DNA of 64,000 nucleotides from Occultella aeris (GTDB taxonomy: Bacteria; Actinomycetota; Actinomycetes; Actinomycetales; Beutenbergiaceae), in the NCBI RefSeq assembly GCF_902703175.1, contig NZ_CACRYJ010000017.1, positions 124,001 through 188,000 of the forward strand, read 5' to 3'. The notes under the pieces were generated by a model. The model made no database searches. It worked only from the letters and a program-made list of their open reading frames with translations, and had not been told where the DNA came from. The translations under genes were made by a program, and so were the position numbers. Positions 1 through 12,155 of this stretch are shown here, in pieces (the stretch's first letter is position 1; the number at the start of each line of letters is the position of its first letter).

Positions 1-167
1 GTCTCCTCCAGGTTCCCACCGCCGATGCTGCCCCAGCTGCCGTCGGTGGCGACCACCATCTTCGCGCCCGCCTCACGCGGGGCGTGGCCACGCACGGACG
101 TGACGGTCACCAGGACCGCTGGTCGACCCTCGCTCCGTAGCCGTTGGACGGCGCCCAGCCAGTCCAT
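1..167 (-). CDS. xdhC: XdhC-family molybdenum-cofactor maturation protein, N-terminal part
   Basis: Translation from the ATG at 167 starts MDWLGAVQRLRSEG and contains GHAPREAGAKM and GSIGGGNLEE, the N-terminal signature of XdhC/CoxI proteins. Those proteins bind molybdenum cofactor and help sulfurate and insert it into xanthine dehydrogenase. Only about 55 residues are visible; the rest lies beyond base 1. The gene begins 3 bases after the xdhB stop, so it is the third gene of an xdhA-xdhB-xdhC operon. The assignment rests on the motif and the position. Confidence 0.85.
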   Translation of the reverse strand, partial: MDWLGAVQRLRSEGRPAVLVTVTSVRGHAPREAGAKMVVATDGSWGSIGGGNLEE

Positions 168-170
168 CAC

Positions 171-4138
<3,968 letters not shown>

Positions 4139-4527
4139 CTCCCACGCTCCTCGTTGAGCCTGCCACCCGCCGGACGGGAGGATCAGCCGATTATGCGCAT
4201 GGTTGGGGCAATAGCCGAGACGCCGGTTATCCATGCCAACGACGTGCTGGGCCGCTGCCATCATAACCACCGGGTGGTCGGTACGCGTGGGGCCGAGGAT
4301 GGGAACACCGCTCTCGGGCAGCCGCGCGTGGTGGCGCTGTCCTACTACGCGCTCGGACCGAACGCGCAGCAGCAGGCCCGCGACGACCTCGGCCACTAAA
4401 TCTCCCTTGACACCCGGGTCCGCCAGGTGTGTGATCACGATCCAGGCGGGGATTCCACCGGCGTCGACGGAGACGCCACGTGCGTCCGGGGGTAGCAGGC
4501 GTCCCCGCGAGAGGAAAGGGCGCAGTC
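4139..4527. other. Divergent intergenic region between xdhA and the M23 gene
   Basis: 389 bases without a confident intact gene. It must hold the promoters of the leftward xdh operon and of the rightward M23 gene, but no clear -10/-35 pair could be picked out. A possible gene remnant on the plus strand is listed separately. Confidence 0.5.
4193..4399 (+). pseudogene. Possible remnant of a luciferase-like flavin monooxygenase
   Basis: A 68-codon plus-strand frame ends in GQPRVVALSYYALGP followed by NAQQQARDDLGH and a TAA. This resembles the C-terminal stretch of luciferase-like (LLM) flavin-dependent oxidoreductases, where a PRxVALxYxALGPDA segment precedes the last helices. The catalytic barrel is absent and the frame stops early. 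No ribosome-binding site was recognised. It may be a decayed fragment or a chance resemblance; the call is from recollection of the family motif and is weak. Confidence 0.25.
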
Positions 4528-5331
4528 ATGCAGAACCCGTTCGATGGATCGATCTCCCAGAAGTTCAAGAGGAGCGGCAGCCAGCTCGTCCACGCAGGGG
4601 TGGACGTCAGGCCAAGGAGCGGCGGCACACTCGGCAACCCGGTCTTCGCCGCGTTCGCCGGCACGGTGGAGAAGTCCGTGTCGATGCAGGTTCCCGGGGA
4701 CACGTCTTCGGGTCGGGCGCCGCTGCGGACCGGAAACGGTGCCGTCATCCGCAATCCCGACGGCGAGGCGCAACTCTACGATCACGTACTGCCGAGCGTG
4801 CGCAAGGGCGACCGGGTCAAGGAGGGCGAGCTGGTCGGGTTCTCGGACGCGACCGGGATCCAGACCGGCCCGCACCTGCACTTCGAGACCTGGGACCGGG
4901 CCAGCCGACCGCAGGATCCCGAGGCGGCGTTCCGCAAGCACGGCGTCACCCCGGGCAACGGGGTACCCGCGGCGGCATCCGGGCCGTTCCTACCACTGCG
5001 GGTGGACGGTAGCTTCGCGCACCGCACTGCGACCGAGCTCCAGCGGGCGCTCGCCCGGGCCGACTTCTACGACGGAGCCATCGAAGCCGACCAGCGCAAG
5101 CACGCCGTGCTCGGCCCGAAGTTCATCGGCGGGTACCAGCGGTTCCTCGTCGCGAACAACACTGCACCCGACAGGAACGAGAAGTTCTTCGGAGTGCGGT
5201 CTGTCAAGGCCGAGCAGACGTGGCTCACGCGGCTGGGCCTCTACCGGGGCACGATCGACGGCGATCGTGGTCGCGTCACCATCGAGGCACTCCAGCAGGC
5301 GCTCAACAACGGACGGGTCCGGGTGGCTTGA
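4528..5331 (+). CDS. M23 (LytM-type) peptidase with C-terminal peptidoglycan-binding-like region, no signal peptide
   Basis: 267 residues. The M23 metal and catalytic residues are complete: HAGVD (H22, D26), H86, and GPHLHFE (H116, H118). These enzymes are zinc endopeptidases that cut peptidoglycan cross-links. Residues from about 155 to the end look like two helical peptidoglycan-binding-type units. The N-terminus MQNPFDGSISQKF has no signal peptide or membrane segment. The ATG at 4528 follows GAGGAAAGG; the in-frame codon at 4480 lacks such a site. It converges with the BTAD regulator and lies 1.4 kb from the injection-system operon, so a role as cargo or release enzyme is possible but inferred. 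Confidence 0.85.
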   Translation: MQNPFDGSISQKFKRSGSQLVHAGVDVRPRSGGTLGNPVFAAFAGTVEKSVSMQVPGDTSSGRAPLRTGNGAVIRNPDGEAQLYDHVLPSVRKGDRVKEGELVGFSDATGIQTGPHLHFETWDRASRPQDPEAAFRKHGVTPGNGVPAAASGPFLPLRVDGSFAHRTATELQRALARADFYDGAIEADQRKHAVLGPKFIGGYQRFLVANNTAPDRNEKFFGVRSVKAEQTWLTRLGLYRGTIDGDRGRVTIEALQQALNNGRVRVA

Positions 5332-5374
5332 GTCCACCCCGCCCGCCGAGGCGCTGCCGCAGCTGAGCGGCTGA

Positions 5375-6340
5375 TCACCAGCCCGGCCCGGGCTGGTGCG
5401 ACGTCAGCGGCGGGACCACCCCGAGGTCCGCGCCGGACGTCGGCACCGGGGCGTCCCGCAACTGCTCACCGATGCACTCGATGCTCTGCCGCAGCGCGGC
5501 GACCTCCAGGCGCAGCAGGGTGAGTTCGGTGTCCGCATCCGGGATCCCGGCTCCCGCGAGCGGCGCCCGGCCGGAGTCGTGGTCCATCCGGTCGGCGAGG
5601 ATCGCGGCGCCGAGGTCCTCGGTGCTGGCCTCCGGGTGCACGCCGAGGTCCCGGGCGAGCGCAGCCCGGCACTCGGCCAGCTGACGGAGGGCACCGGTGC
5701 GGTCACCGACCCGGCTGAACAGTCGCATCAGCCGGCGGTGGCTGCGCTCGTGCGCGGGCTCGATCTCCAGGAGCCGCTGGGTCCAGGCGATGGCTCCGTC
5801 GAGGTCGCCGCGACGCTCCCGCTCCCGGCTGATCCGGTCGAGCAGGGTCAGGCACCGGTCCTCGAGCCGGGCCCGTGGGATCAGGCACCAGTCGTCGTAG
5901 CAGCCTGCGTGCAGCGGGCCGCGGTAGAGATCAGCCGCGGTGCATAGACGGATCAGGCGGTCATCGGTGAGGACCCGGCCGCCGGTGTCCTGCGCCTCCC
6001 GGACGGCCCCGACGAACACCGGCAGGTCCACCGACACCGGCCGCTCCGGGTTGATCATCAGCCCGTCGCCGTCGCAGATCACCAGCCGGTCCTGCGCCAT
6101 CGGCTCCTCGGTGGCGTGGTGGATCTGCCACAGCGTCTGGCGCATCGCCTTGCGGGAGGTCTCCGCGTCCGTGTCCGGCCAGAGCGACTCCGCTGCGGAC
6201 TCGCGCAGCAGCGCGTGCCCGGGCGCGAGGAACAGCATCGTGAGCAGGTCCTGCGCCTTGTGCAGCATCGGGCTCGGCAGCGGCCGGTCGCCGCGCAGCG
6301 CGCGGAACGGGCCGAGCAGCCGGACCGTCAGCGCAGTCAT
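5375..6340 (-). CDS. BTAD-domain (SARP/AfsR-type) transcriptional regulator
   Basis: 321 residues. N-terminal winged-helix region about residues 5-95 (VRLLGPFRAL at the start), then a bacterial transcriptional activation domain of helical repeats about 105-250, and a heptad-like C-terminal helix about 270-300. There is no NB-ARC or TPR extension, so it has the small SARP layout. SARPs bind direct heptamer repeats spaced one helical turn apart and activate the adjacent operon. It is divergent from the injection-system genes, and four GAGAC repeats at 11-bp spacing lie in the shared upstream region. Start: ATG at 6340 behind GGGAGGA. Confidence 0.88.
   Translation of the reverse strand: MTALTVRLLGPFRALRGDRPLPSPMLHKAQDLLTMLFLAPGHALLRESAAESLWPDTDAETSRKAMRQTLWQIHHATEEPMAQDRLVICDGDGLMINPERPVSVDLPVFVGAVREAQDTGGRVLTDDRLIRLCTAADLYRGPLHAGCYDDWCLIPRARLEDRCLTLLDRISRERERRGDLDGAIAWTQRLLEIEPAHERSHRRLMRLFSRVGDRTGALRQLAECRAALARDLGVHPEASTEDLGAAILADRMDHDSGRAPLAGAGIPDADTELTLLRLEVAALRQSIECIGEQLRDAPVPTSGADLGVVPPLTSHQPGPGW
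5376..5398. terminator. Bidirectional terminator-like hairpin
   Basis: A perfect inverted repeat with 11-base arms (CACCAGCCCGG and its complement) around a single central base. It lies at the convergent junction of the M23 gene (ends 5331) and the BTAD gene, and overlaps the last codons of the BTAD gene. It has no clear T-tract, as is common for terminators in GC-rich actinobacteria. It could serve both strands. Confidence 0.5.
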
Positions 6341-6696
6341 CGCCGACGTCCTCCCGCTCGTTGCCCGGCGCGCGCCGGGGCCGGCGCAGCCGAACCGCCT
6401 GCGCCGGGATCCTCGCTCGTTCGTAACGACCCACCGTCGGACTGCCCCTGCTGATTCCTCAGCCCGGCGGGCAGGCCGCGGTTCCTCGCGGACATTGGCC
6501 TCTCCCCGCCGTGTTCCTTGCCCCCATTGTCCGCCCGCTACCCCGGGCGGTGTGGGGTGATTGGAGGACCAAGTCGGGTGAAAGTCCAGGGCGAGGACGG
6601 TGAGAGACAGCGCCGAGACGCACCGGAGACACCCGCGAGACCGGCGCCGACCACGATGCCCGCACGGAACAGATCGAGCGGGGAGTCTGGCGTGGC
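6341..6696. other. Divergent control region between the BTAD regulator and the CIS operon
   Basis: 356 bases with no convincing gene. Its right end holds the GAGAC repeat array described separately. A heptamer GCTCGTT occurs twice further left (near 6355 and 6414) but the copies are far apart. No consensus sigma70 promoter is evident, consistent with an activator-dependent promoter. Confidence 0.6.
6601..6644 (+). promoter_or_regulatory. Four direct GAGAC repeats at 11-bp spacing, predicted SARP binding box
   Basis: GAGAC occurs at 6604, 6615, 6626 and 6637, exactly 11 bases apart, giving four 11-mers of the form NNNGAGACNNN. SARP regulators are known to bind heptamer direct repeats separated by 4 bases, with the last repeat about 8 bases from the -10 element. 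Eight bases after the last repeat there is a weak CACGAT -10-like hexamer near 6653. The array lies 56-93 bases upstream of the first CIS gene and faces the divergent BTAD gene. The binding itself is inferred. Confidence 0.65.
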
Positions 6697-7914
6697 ATGT
6701 CCGGACACGAGCAGATGGGCGGGGCGCAGACGAGTCTCGTCGCGCGGTCGTTCCTGGTCCGCGCGCTGCTCGAGGAAACTCCCGGGGCGGGCCCGCGTTG
6801 GCACGGGATCGTCACCGACGTGCAGACCGGCACCCGCACCGGCTGGCACCACTCCGGTGAGATCGCGCGTGCCGTGGACCTGGCGCTCACGAACGACGTC
6901 GGGCCCGGCGTCGATGGCCTGCCCGCCGTGGGGTCCGACGTGAGCGCCCCGACCCTCACCGACGTGGTCACCGCGATGCTGGGCGCCCTCGGGGCCAGGC
7001 TGCCGGCGCCCCTGCCCGGCGTGCCCGACGGCAACGTGACCATGGAGCAGGTGACCGCGAAGCCGGTCGGCCTCGGCGACCACATCGGCACCGAGGGTGC
7101 GCCCGCGCTCGGCACCCGGACGCTGCGCGGCGGCCGGCTGGACGCGCGGGTGCGGTTCCAGCTGTGGGCCGCTTCCTCCCCCGAGGTGGACGCCGCCGTC
7201 CTCGGCCTGCAGTCCACGCTCCTCGACGACCAGGACGCGCTGCGCGCCGAGGGGTTCCTGAGGTTCGCCGCCACAGCGACCACGATCGCCGAGCACATCC
7301 CGGTCCTGCCCGCCTGGCGCAAGGCCTCCAGCTACGACGTCCTCTACGAGTACCGCTACACCGCCGACGACGACGCGGACTCCCTGATCGCGCGGATCCC
7401 GGTCACGACCGGCCACGGCGACGAGGCCGCGCCGACCAGCGAGGCTCAGACGGTCGTCGACGAGCTGCGGCGCTGGGACGACGAGGCCGCCCCGGCGCTC
7501 ACCGTCACCGGCCCGACGGCGGTCGGCACCGTCGCTGCGATCGCGTACGTGCCGGGGGCCGCCCTCGGCGGCACGGTCACGTTCGTGCGCAGCTCGGGCG
7601 CACCCCCGACGGCGTTCGCCGACCTCGATGGCTTCCTCACCGCCGTCGGGGGTGCGGTCCCGACGCACCGCGACGCGACGGTGACGCTCACGCCCGCGGC
7701 CGCGCTCGCGGCCCTCGGGCCCGCCGTCCCCGGTCCGGACCTGGGCGACTGGGACACCGACGGCACCGTCGACGCCTACTCCGGCGCGGCCCGCCGGCTC
7801 ACCACACCGATCCTGCTCGCCGCCGGCGAGCGCTTCGAGATCACCTACACCCCGCCCGGTGCGAGCCCGGGACTGGACCAGACCGCCGTCGTCTATCTGC
7901 GGCTGTCCCGCTGA
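6697..7914 (+). CDS. CIS operon first gene, uncharacterised structural protein
   Basis: 405 residues, not recognised. It begins MSGHEQMGGAQTSLVAR and looks like a soluble beta-rich protein without signal peptide, membrane segments or enzyme motifs; it ends FEITYTPPGASPG followed by QTAVVYLRLSR. It directly precedes the sheath gene (65-base gap). In related systems this neighbourhood can hold a cap or tail-terminator protein, so that role is a guess from position. The ATG at 6697 follows GGGGAG; a second in-frame ATG at codon 7 is an alternative start. It is the first gene downstream of the predicted SARP box. Confidence 0.7.
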   Translation: MSGHEQMGGAQTSLVARSFLVRALLEETPGAGPRWHGIVTDVQTGTRTGWHHSGEIARAVDLALTNDVGPGVDGLPAVGSDVSAPTLTDVVTAMLGALGARLPAPLPGVPDGNVTMEQVTAKPVGLGDHIGTEGAPALGTRTLRGGRLDARVRFQLWAASSPEVDAAVLGLQSTLLDDQDALRAEGFLRFAATATTIAEHIPVLPAWRKASSYDVLYEYRYTADDDADSLIARIPVTTGHGDEAAPTSEAQTVVDELRRWDDEAAPALTVTGPTAVGTVAAIAYVPGAALGGTVTFVRSSGAPPTAFADLDGFLTAVGGAVPTHRDATVTLTPAAALAALGPAVPGPDLGDWDTDGTVDAYSGAARRLTTPILLAAGERFEITYTPPGASPGLDQTAVVYLRLSR

Positions 7915-7979
7915 GAACACGAACGAAGGACCCCAAACGCGCTCCGGTGGGAGCGAGGGAGCGAAAAGGAGCGGAAGTC

Positions 7980-9650
7980 ATGACCGAACTAGTCCTACCC
8001 GGCGTCTTCATCGAAGTGCGCCCCGAGGGCCTCATCGTCCCGGGGGCGATCACCGTCGGGAACCTCGGCGTGGTCGGTACCGCAGCGAAAGGGCCGGTGG
8101 GCTCGCCCCGCCTGCTCGGCAGCTTCAGCGACGCCCTCGCCACGTTCGGCGCCTACGACCCGTGGCACGGCGGCGCCAACGACGAGCTCACCCTGACCCG
8201 CGCCCTCGAGCAGGCCTACCGGTTCGGTGCCACCAGCGTGTGGGCCGTGCGGGTGGCCGATCCGGGCGCCGTCGCCACGGCCGGCGTCGAACTGGCGTCG
8301 GCGAGCGGGCCGTGCGTGCGCGTCGACGCCCGCTGGCCGGGCACCTGGGCGAACGGGCTCACGCTGACGGTCTCAACGGCCGACGCGAACGCCCTGGTCC
8401 GCGAGGAGACGGTGGCCGGTCCTCCGTTCGTGCTGGCCCACGCCGAGGTGCTGCACAGCGCGGTGAACCGCATCGTGGTGCGGCCGGGCGGCGGCGGCTC
8501 GGACACGGTGGTCCCGATCGTCTACGACGCCGCCCCGAGCCCCACCCAGGTGGGCGTGACGACGGCGGACGGCACCCTCACGTTCGGCACCGATCCTGCG
8601 GCCGGTGACACCGTGCTGGCCACCTACATGGTCGACAAGGCGTCCGCCGTGAAGGTCACGGTCACGCTCGGGGTGAGCGCGAAGGAGGAGTACAACGTGG
8701 TCTCCGGCGACGACCTGGTCGCCGACCTGGCCGACTCCGCGCTCGTCACGGCCACGTCGCTGGCGAACCCCACGGAGGTGCCGAGCACCCTCGCAGCGAC
8801 TCCGATGGGCGGCGGCGCGAACGGCGCCGGCGATCCCACCGGCGCACTGCATGCCGGCGGCCTCGACGCCCTGCTCGGGGTCGACGCGCACATCGTCGTC
8901 GGCGCCGGGCAGACCGACACGACGTTCGGCGACGACCTCGCCCTGCACTGCGCGCTCGCCTCGAACGACGACAACAAGCGCGAACGCATCGGCATCGTCG
9001 GCACCGCGCTCGAGGATGACCGGGCCGCGTTCGTGCAGAACGCGTCCGGGCACGCGCTGAACAGCGACCGGGTGGTCCTCGTCGGACCCGGCTTCGTCGC
9101 GGACGACCGGTCGGTCAGCCCACCGGTGAAGGTGACGCTGCCCGGCGCGTACACGGCGGCGGCCGTCGCCGGGCTGCTGTCCGCGCAGGCGCCGCACATC
9201 TCGCTGACGAACAAGGTCCTCGGCGTCGAGGCGCTCGAGCACGACCTGTCCAGCGCCGAGCTGAAGCAGCTGGTGCTGAGCCGCGTACTCGCCGTCGAGA
9301 AGCGGCAGGGCCTGCGCCTGGTGCGGGGCATCACCACGTCCACGAACACGGCGTGGCAGCAGATCACCACCCGCCGGATCGTGGACTACGCGAAGTTCGG
9401 CGTCCGCAGCGCCGCCACGCCCTACATCGGCCTGCTGAACAACGAGCGGGTCCGCGGCGCGCTGCGGGCCACCATCAACAACTTCCTGAACTCGATGGTG
9501 CTGGACGAGCTCCTCGCCTCCGAGAACGGCTACCGGCTGGACGTGCACGCCACCCGTGACGACGAGATCCGGGGCATCGCCCGGGTCGACATCTTCCTGC
9601 GGCCGACGTTCAGCATCGACTTCATCAAGGTCACGATGTTCCTCGAGTAA
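7980..9650 (+). CDS. Contractile tail sheath protein
   Basis: 556 residues. The N-terminus (LVLPGVFIEVRPEG, then GAITVGNLGVVGTAAKGP) and the C-terminal domain ending in DIFLRPTFSIDFIKVTMFLE match phage-tail sheath proteins of the gpFI/Pvc2 type. The C-terminal strands mesh sheath subunits, and the sheath contracts to drive the inner tube. Only one sheath gene is present, whereas Photorhabdus-type systems carry three. Start: ATG at 7980 following AAAAGGAGCGG. Confidence 0.95.
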   Translation: MTELVLPGVFIEVRPEGLIVPGAITVGNLGVVGTAAKGPVGSPRLLGSFSDALATFGAYDPWHGGANDELTLTRALEQAYRFGATSVWAVRVADPGAVATAGVELASASGPCVRVDARWPGTWANGLTLTVSTADANALVREETVAGPPFVLAHAEVLHSAVNRIVVRPGGGGSDTVVPIVYDAAPSPTQVGVTTADGTLTFGTDPAAGDTVLATYMVDKASAVKVTVTLGVSAKEEYNVVSGDDLVADLADSALVTATSLANPTEVPSTLAATPMGGGANGAGDPTGALHAGGLDALLGVDAHIVVGAGQTDTTFGDDLALHCALASNDDNKRERIGIVGTALEDDRAAFVQNASGHALNSDRVVLVGPGFVADDRSVSPPVKVTLPGAYTAAAVAGLLSAQAPHISLTNKVLGVEALEHDLSSAELKQLVLSRVLAVEKRQGLRLVRGITTSTNTAWQQITTRRIVDYAKFGVRSAATPYIGLLNNERVRGALRATINNFLNSMVLDELLASENGYRLDVHATRDDEIRGIARVDIFLRPTFSIDFIKVTMFLE

Positions 9651-9661
9651 GGACCCCCGAC

Positions 9662-10216
9662 ATGGCACTGACAGAGGTATTCACCGGAAACCACGGCACG
9701 CTCACCCTGGCCGCCGAGGACACCCCGGAGGGCGCCGACGCGTCCGCCGTGGTGGACACGTTCGCGATCCAGACCGTGGGCCGGCTCACGGACGTGCGGG
9801 TGTGCGTGGACACCGCGCTCAAGGAGTTCTACGAGGTCGGGCGCCGCCACCCCGTGTCCCTGAGCCCGGGCGACATCCACATCGCCGGCACGGTGGGCCG
9901 CGCGTACGTCAACGGGGCGCTGCTCCTGCTGCTGATGGGCCGCGGGTCAGCCCCGACGGCGGTGGCCGAGCCGTACGTGCAGCCCGCCTTCACGATCAAC
10001 CTCGTGTTGGCGGACCCGGCGCACCCGGGCAACTCGCTCACCCTGGAGATCGCCGGGGTGAAGTTCGAGAACTGGCGCTACACCCTGCCCGAGGACGACT
10101 TCGTGGTGGAGAACCTGCGGTTCCGGGCGCTCACCATCCGCGTCCTCGACCGCGAGGGCGCCGGTGGCGGTGGCGGCGAGGCGCCGCCCACCGAGGTCGC
10201 GTTCGCCACCGAGTGA
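9662..10216 (+). CDS. Tail tube protein
   Basis: 184 residues. It follows the sheath gene by 11 bases and has the size and strand pattern of tube proteins (gpFII/Pvc1/Hcp-like): a beta-barrel with VKFENWRYTLPEDDFVVENL near the C-terminal half, similar to the loop-strand signature of inner-tube subunits. The tube is a stack of hexameric rings propelled by sheath contraction. The C-terminus carries a Gly-rich tail (GAGGGGGEAPP). Call rests on synteny and overall pattern. Confidence 0.8.
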   Translation: MALTEVFTGNHGTLTLAAEDTPEGADASAVVDTFAIQTVGRLTDVRVCVDTALKEFYEVGRRHPVSLSPGDIHIAGTVGRAYVNGALLLLLMGRGSAPTAVAEPYVQPAFTINLVLADPAHPGNSLTLEIAGVKFENWRYTLPEDDFVVENLRFRALTIRVLDREGAGGGGGEAPPTEVAFATE

Positions 10217-10229
10217 ACGGAGCACTGCG

Positions 10230-10685
10230 ATGGTACGGACGGCATTGACCGCCGAGGAGCTGCTGGCCGGCAGCGCGCTCACCCACGAGGTGACGTTGCC
10301 GCCCGGTGGCCCCACCGGAACCGTGACGATCCGCCCGCTGACCGTGCGCGACGTCCAGCTGGTGGCGCATGCCGCCGCCGGGGACCGCGAGCTGGCGGCC
10401 GGGCTGATGATCGCCCGCGCCCTGGTGGAGCCCGCGCTCACGGCCGAGCAGGCCGGCCGGCTGCCGGCCGGGCTCGCCCGGGTGCTGGTGGACGCGATCA
10501 ATGAGCTGAGCGGCATCGAGACCCCCCGGGACCGGCTCGCCGAGCTCGTCCAGGCCCCGCTGGCGAAGGCGTGCTTCGTGCTCGCCGAGGAGTTCGGCTG
10601 GACCGCGGAGGACGTCGCCGGGATGACGATCGGGCAGATCCTGATGTACCTGGAGATGACCGGGCGGGCGGCGGAGGTCGCATGA
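10230..10685 (+). CDS. Small helical CIS protein, possible tail assembly chaperone
   Basis: 151 residues. N-terminal strand region (THEVTLPPGGPTGTVTIRPL) followed by helices, the layout of phage tail-assembly/gpG-like proteins encoded just after the tube gene. The ATG at 10230 begins MVRTALTAEELLAG; codons further upstream in frame lie inside the tube gene and are disregarded. Its stop overlaps the next start by 4 bases (ATGA). Function is inferred from gene order. Confidence 0.7.
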   Translation: MVRTALTAEELLAGSALTHEVTLPPGGPTGTVTIRPLTVRDVQLVAHAAAGDRELAAGLMIARALVEPALTAEQAGRLPAGLARVLVDAINELSGIETPRDRLAELVQAPLAKACFVLAEEFGWTAEDVAGMTIGQILMYLEMTGRAAEVA

Positions 10686-12154
10686 GCACGGACCGGGTGC
10701 CGTCCACCGCCGGGAGAGTTGCTGCCTCCGGTGGTGGTGGCGTGCTGCCCCGGATGAGCGGCGTGCTGCCCCGGGTGGGCGGCACGCTCGCGCATCTGGC
10801 CGGTGGCGGCGGTCCGGCCGCATGGTGCCGGGACACCGCCCGCCTGACCCGGTCCGTCGACGTGCTCGACGCGCGGGTCGGCGCCGCCTGCGCGGCCGCG
10901 CCGGCGCCGCCTCGGCTCGCCGAGGGCCCCATGCTCGGCCGTACCCTCGCGCAGTGCGTCGCAGGCCCGGGCGGCGGCGGAGCAGACCCCGAGGCCGGGG
11001 GCCGGCGGGAGCGGTGGCGCCACTCGGGCGTTGATGACGACGGCGGAGCTCGCCGGGGGCGCGGCTCGTCGGGTGTGGTGGGTGGGTGGTCCGACGACCC
11101 GTTCGGGCCCGTCCGCGGCGGCGCCCCTGGCCGGCCGCACGGACCGGACCGGTGGACCCCGGGCGGCGCGGCAACCGGCTCCGGACGCGGGCCTACCGCC
11201 GGGGACCCCGCCCCCCCGGGTCCGGTCGCGCCGAACACCGGCGACCGGTATCCCGGCTCCGGAGCACCCGAGCCGCGGCGCCCCGGCGCCGAGGCAGGTC
11301 GCAGGCCCAGTGACCTCGGCCTGCCGCCGCCGGACGCGTGCCCACCGGCCACTCGGCTGCGAGAACTCGCCGGACCCGGCGACGCGGACCGGCGAACCGA
11401 ACCGCTCGGGCCCGCCGGAGAGCGCCCTCGCCCGGCCCACCAACGCCAGCCCCGCCCAGCCCGGGAATCCCCGTCACGGTCCGCGACCGCCGCGAGCCAC
11501 CTGTCGCCCGACCACGGTCTCGACCACGTGCTCGAGCGGGTCCGGGCGGGCCTCGCCGCGGCCGGGCTCGGCGCTCTCGTCGACCCCTCGACGACCTCGC
11601 GCCGACCGCTGCGCCGGGCCTCCGCGGAGGATGCCCTCGCGCTCACTGCGTCACTGACCCGTGGGGCGGGTCAGTGGCGCAATGCCTGGAACGGCACCGG
11701 ATCTGGCGAGCCGGGACCCGCCGTCGGGCCGGCGCGTGAGCGCCGCGACCCACACCGCACGAGCGGGGACGACGACCGCCCGAGCACCTCCGCCGTCGGG
11801 CCGACGGAGGCCGGGAAGCCCGGTGCGCCGCTCGCCGGCCGGCCTGTGCCGGAAGGGCGTGAGGCGACCCCGCGGGCGCGGACCGCCGCCCACGGGCTCG
11901 ATTCGCAGACGGAGTTCGCGATCGCACCAGCTCGCCCGGCCCGGCTGGTCCGGCTTGCCGGGGACGCGGAGGAGACCGAGGGTGGCGAGCACGGGTGGCC
12001 GGCCACCTGGCCGGATGGTCCGGCGACGGCCACCGAGAGCTCGGCGGCCCCTGGCGTCGGCGGGTCGGTGCCGGCCACCTCGGTGCCCGAGCTCGAGCGG
12101 CTCGTGGCCCGGATGCTCACCGACGCGGCCCGCCGGCACGGGATCGAGGCGTGA
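10682..12154 (+). CDS. Pro/Arg/Gly/Ala-rich, mostly disordered protein in the CIS operon
   Basis: 490 residues, not recognised. Residues about 1-270 and 330-460 are low complexity (P, R, G, A, few hydrophobics) and predicted by eye to be unfolded. Short ordered islands remain: a helix near 280-330 (HVLERVRAGLAAAGLGALV) and the C-terminal helix ELERLVARMLTDAARRHGIE. It is coupled to both neighbours: its ATG overlaps the previous stop and its stop is 1 base from the next start, which argues that it is a real gene despite long antisense frames. It could be a flexible adaptor or a passenger. A large inverted repeat lies within it. Confidence 0.6.
   Translation: MSTDRVPSTAGRVAASGGGGVLPRMSGVLPRVGGTLAHLAGGGGPAAWCRDTARLTRSVDVLDARVGAACAAAPAPPRLAEGPMLGRTLAQCVAGPGGGGADPEAGGRRERWRHSGVDDDGGARRGRGSSGVVGGWSDDPFGPVRGGAPGRPHGPDRWTPGGAATGSGRGPTAGDPAPPGPVAPNTGDRYPGSGAPEPRRPGAEAGRRPSDLGLPPPDACPPATRLRELAGPGDADRRTEPLGPAGERPRPAHQRQPRPARESPSRSATAASHLSPDHGLDHVLERVRAGLAAAGLGALVDPSTTSRRPLRRASAEDALALTASLTRGAGQWRNAWNGTGSGEPGPAVGPARERRDPHRTSGDDDRPSTSAVGPTEAGKPGAPLAGRPVPEGREATPRARTAAHGLDSQTEFAIAPARPARLVRLAGDAEETEGGEHGWPATWPDGPATATESSAAPGVGGSVPATSVPELERLVARMLTDAARRHGIEA
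11648..11680. repeat. Long inverted repeat inside the disordered-protein gene
   Basis: Two 14-base arms (GCGTCACTGACCCG and CGGGTCAGTGGCGC) flank a 5-base loop. The single mismatch becomes a G-U pair in RNA, so the transcript can form a complete 14-pair stem. There is no T-tract after it. It may pause or attenuate transcription or translation, or be a scar of an insertion. Confidence 0.55.
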
Positions 12155-12155
12155 G

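Noticed and set aside
9947-11443. Long minus-strand frames (498 aa here, 382 aa at 10498-11646) opposite the CIS genes
   Set aside because: They are Arg/Pro/Gly-rich mirror frames of a GC-rich low-complexity gene, overlap three coupled plus-strand genes and contain no family motif.
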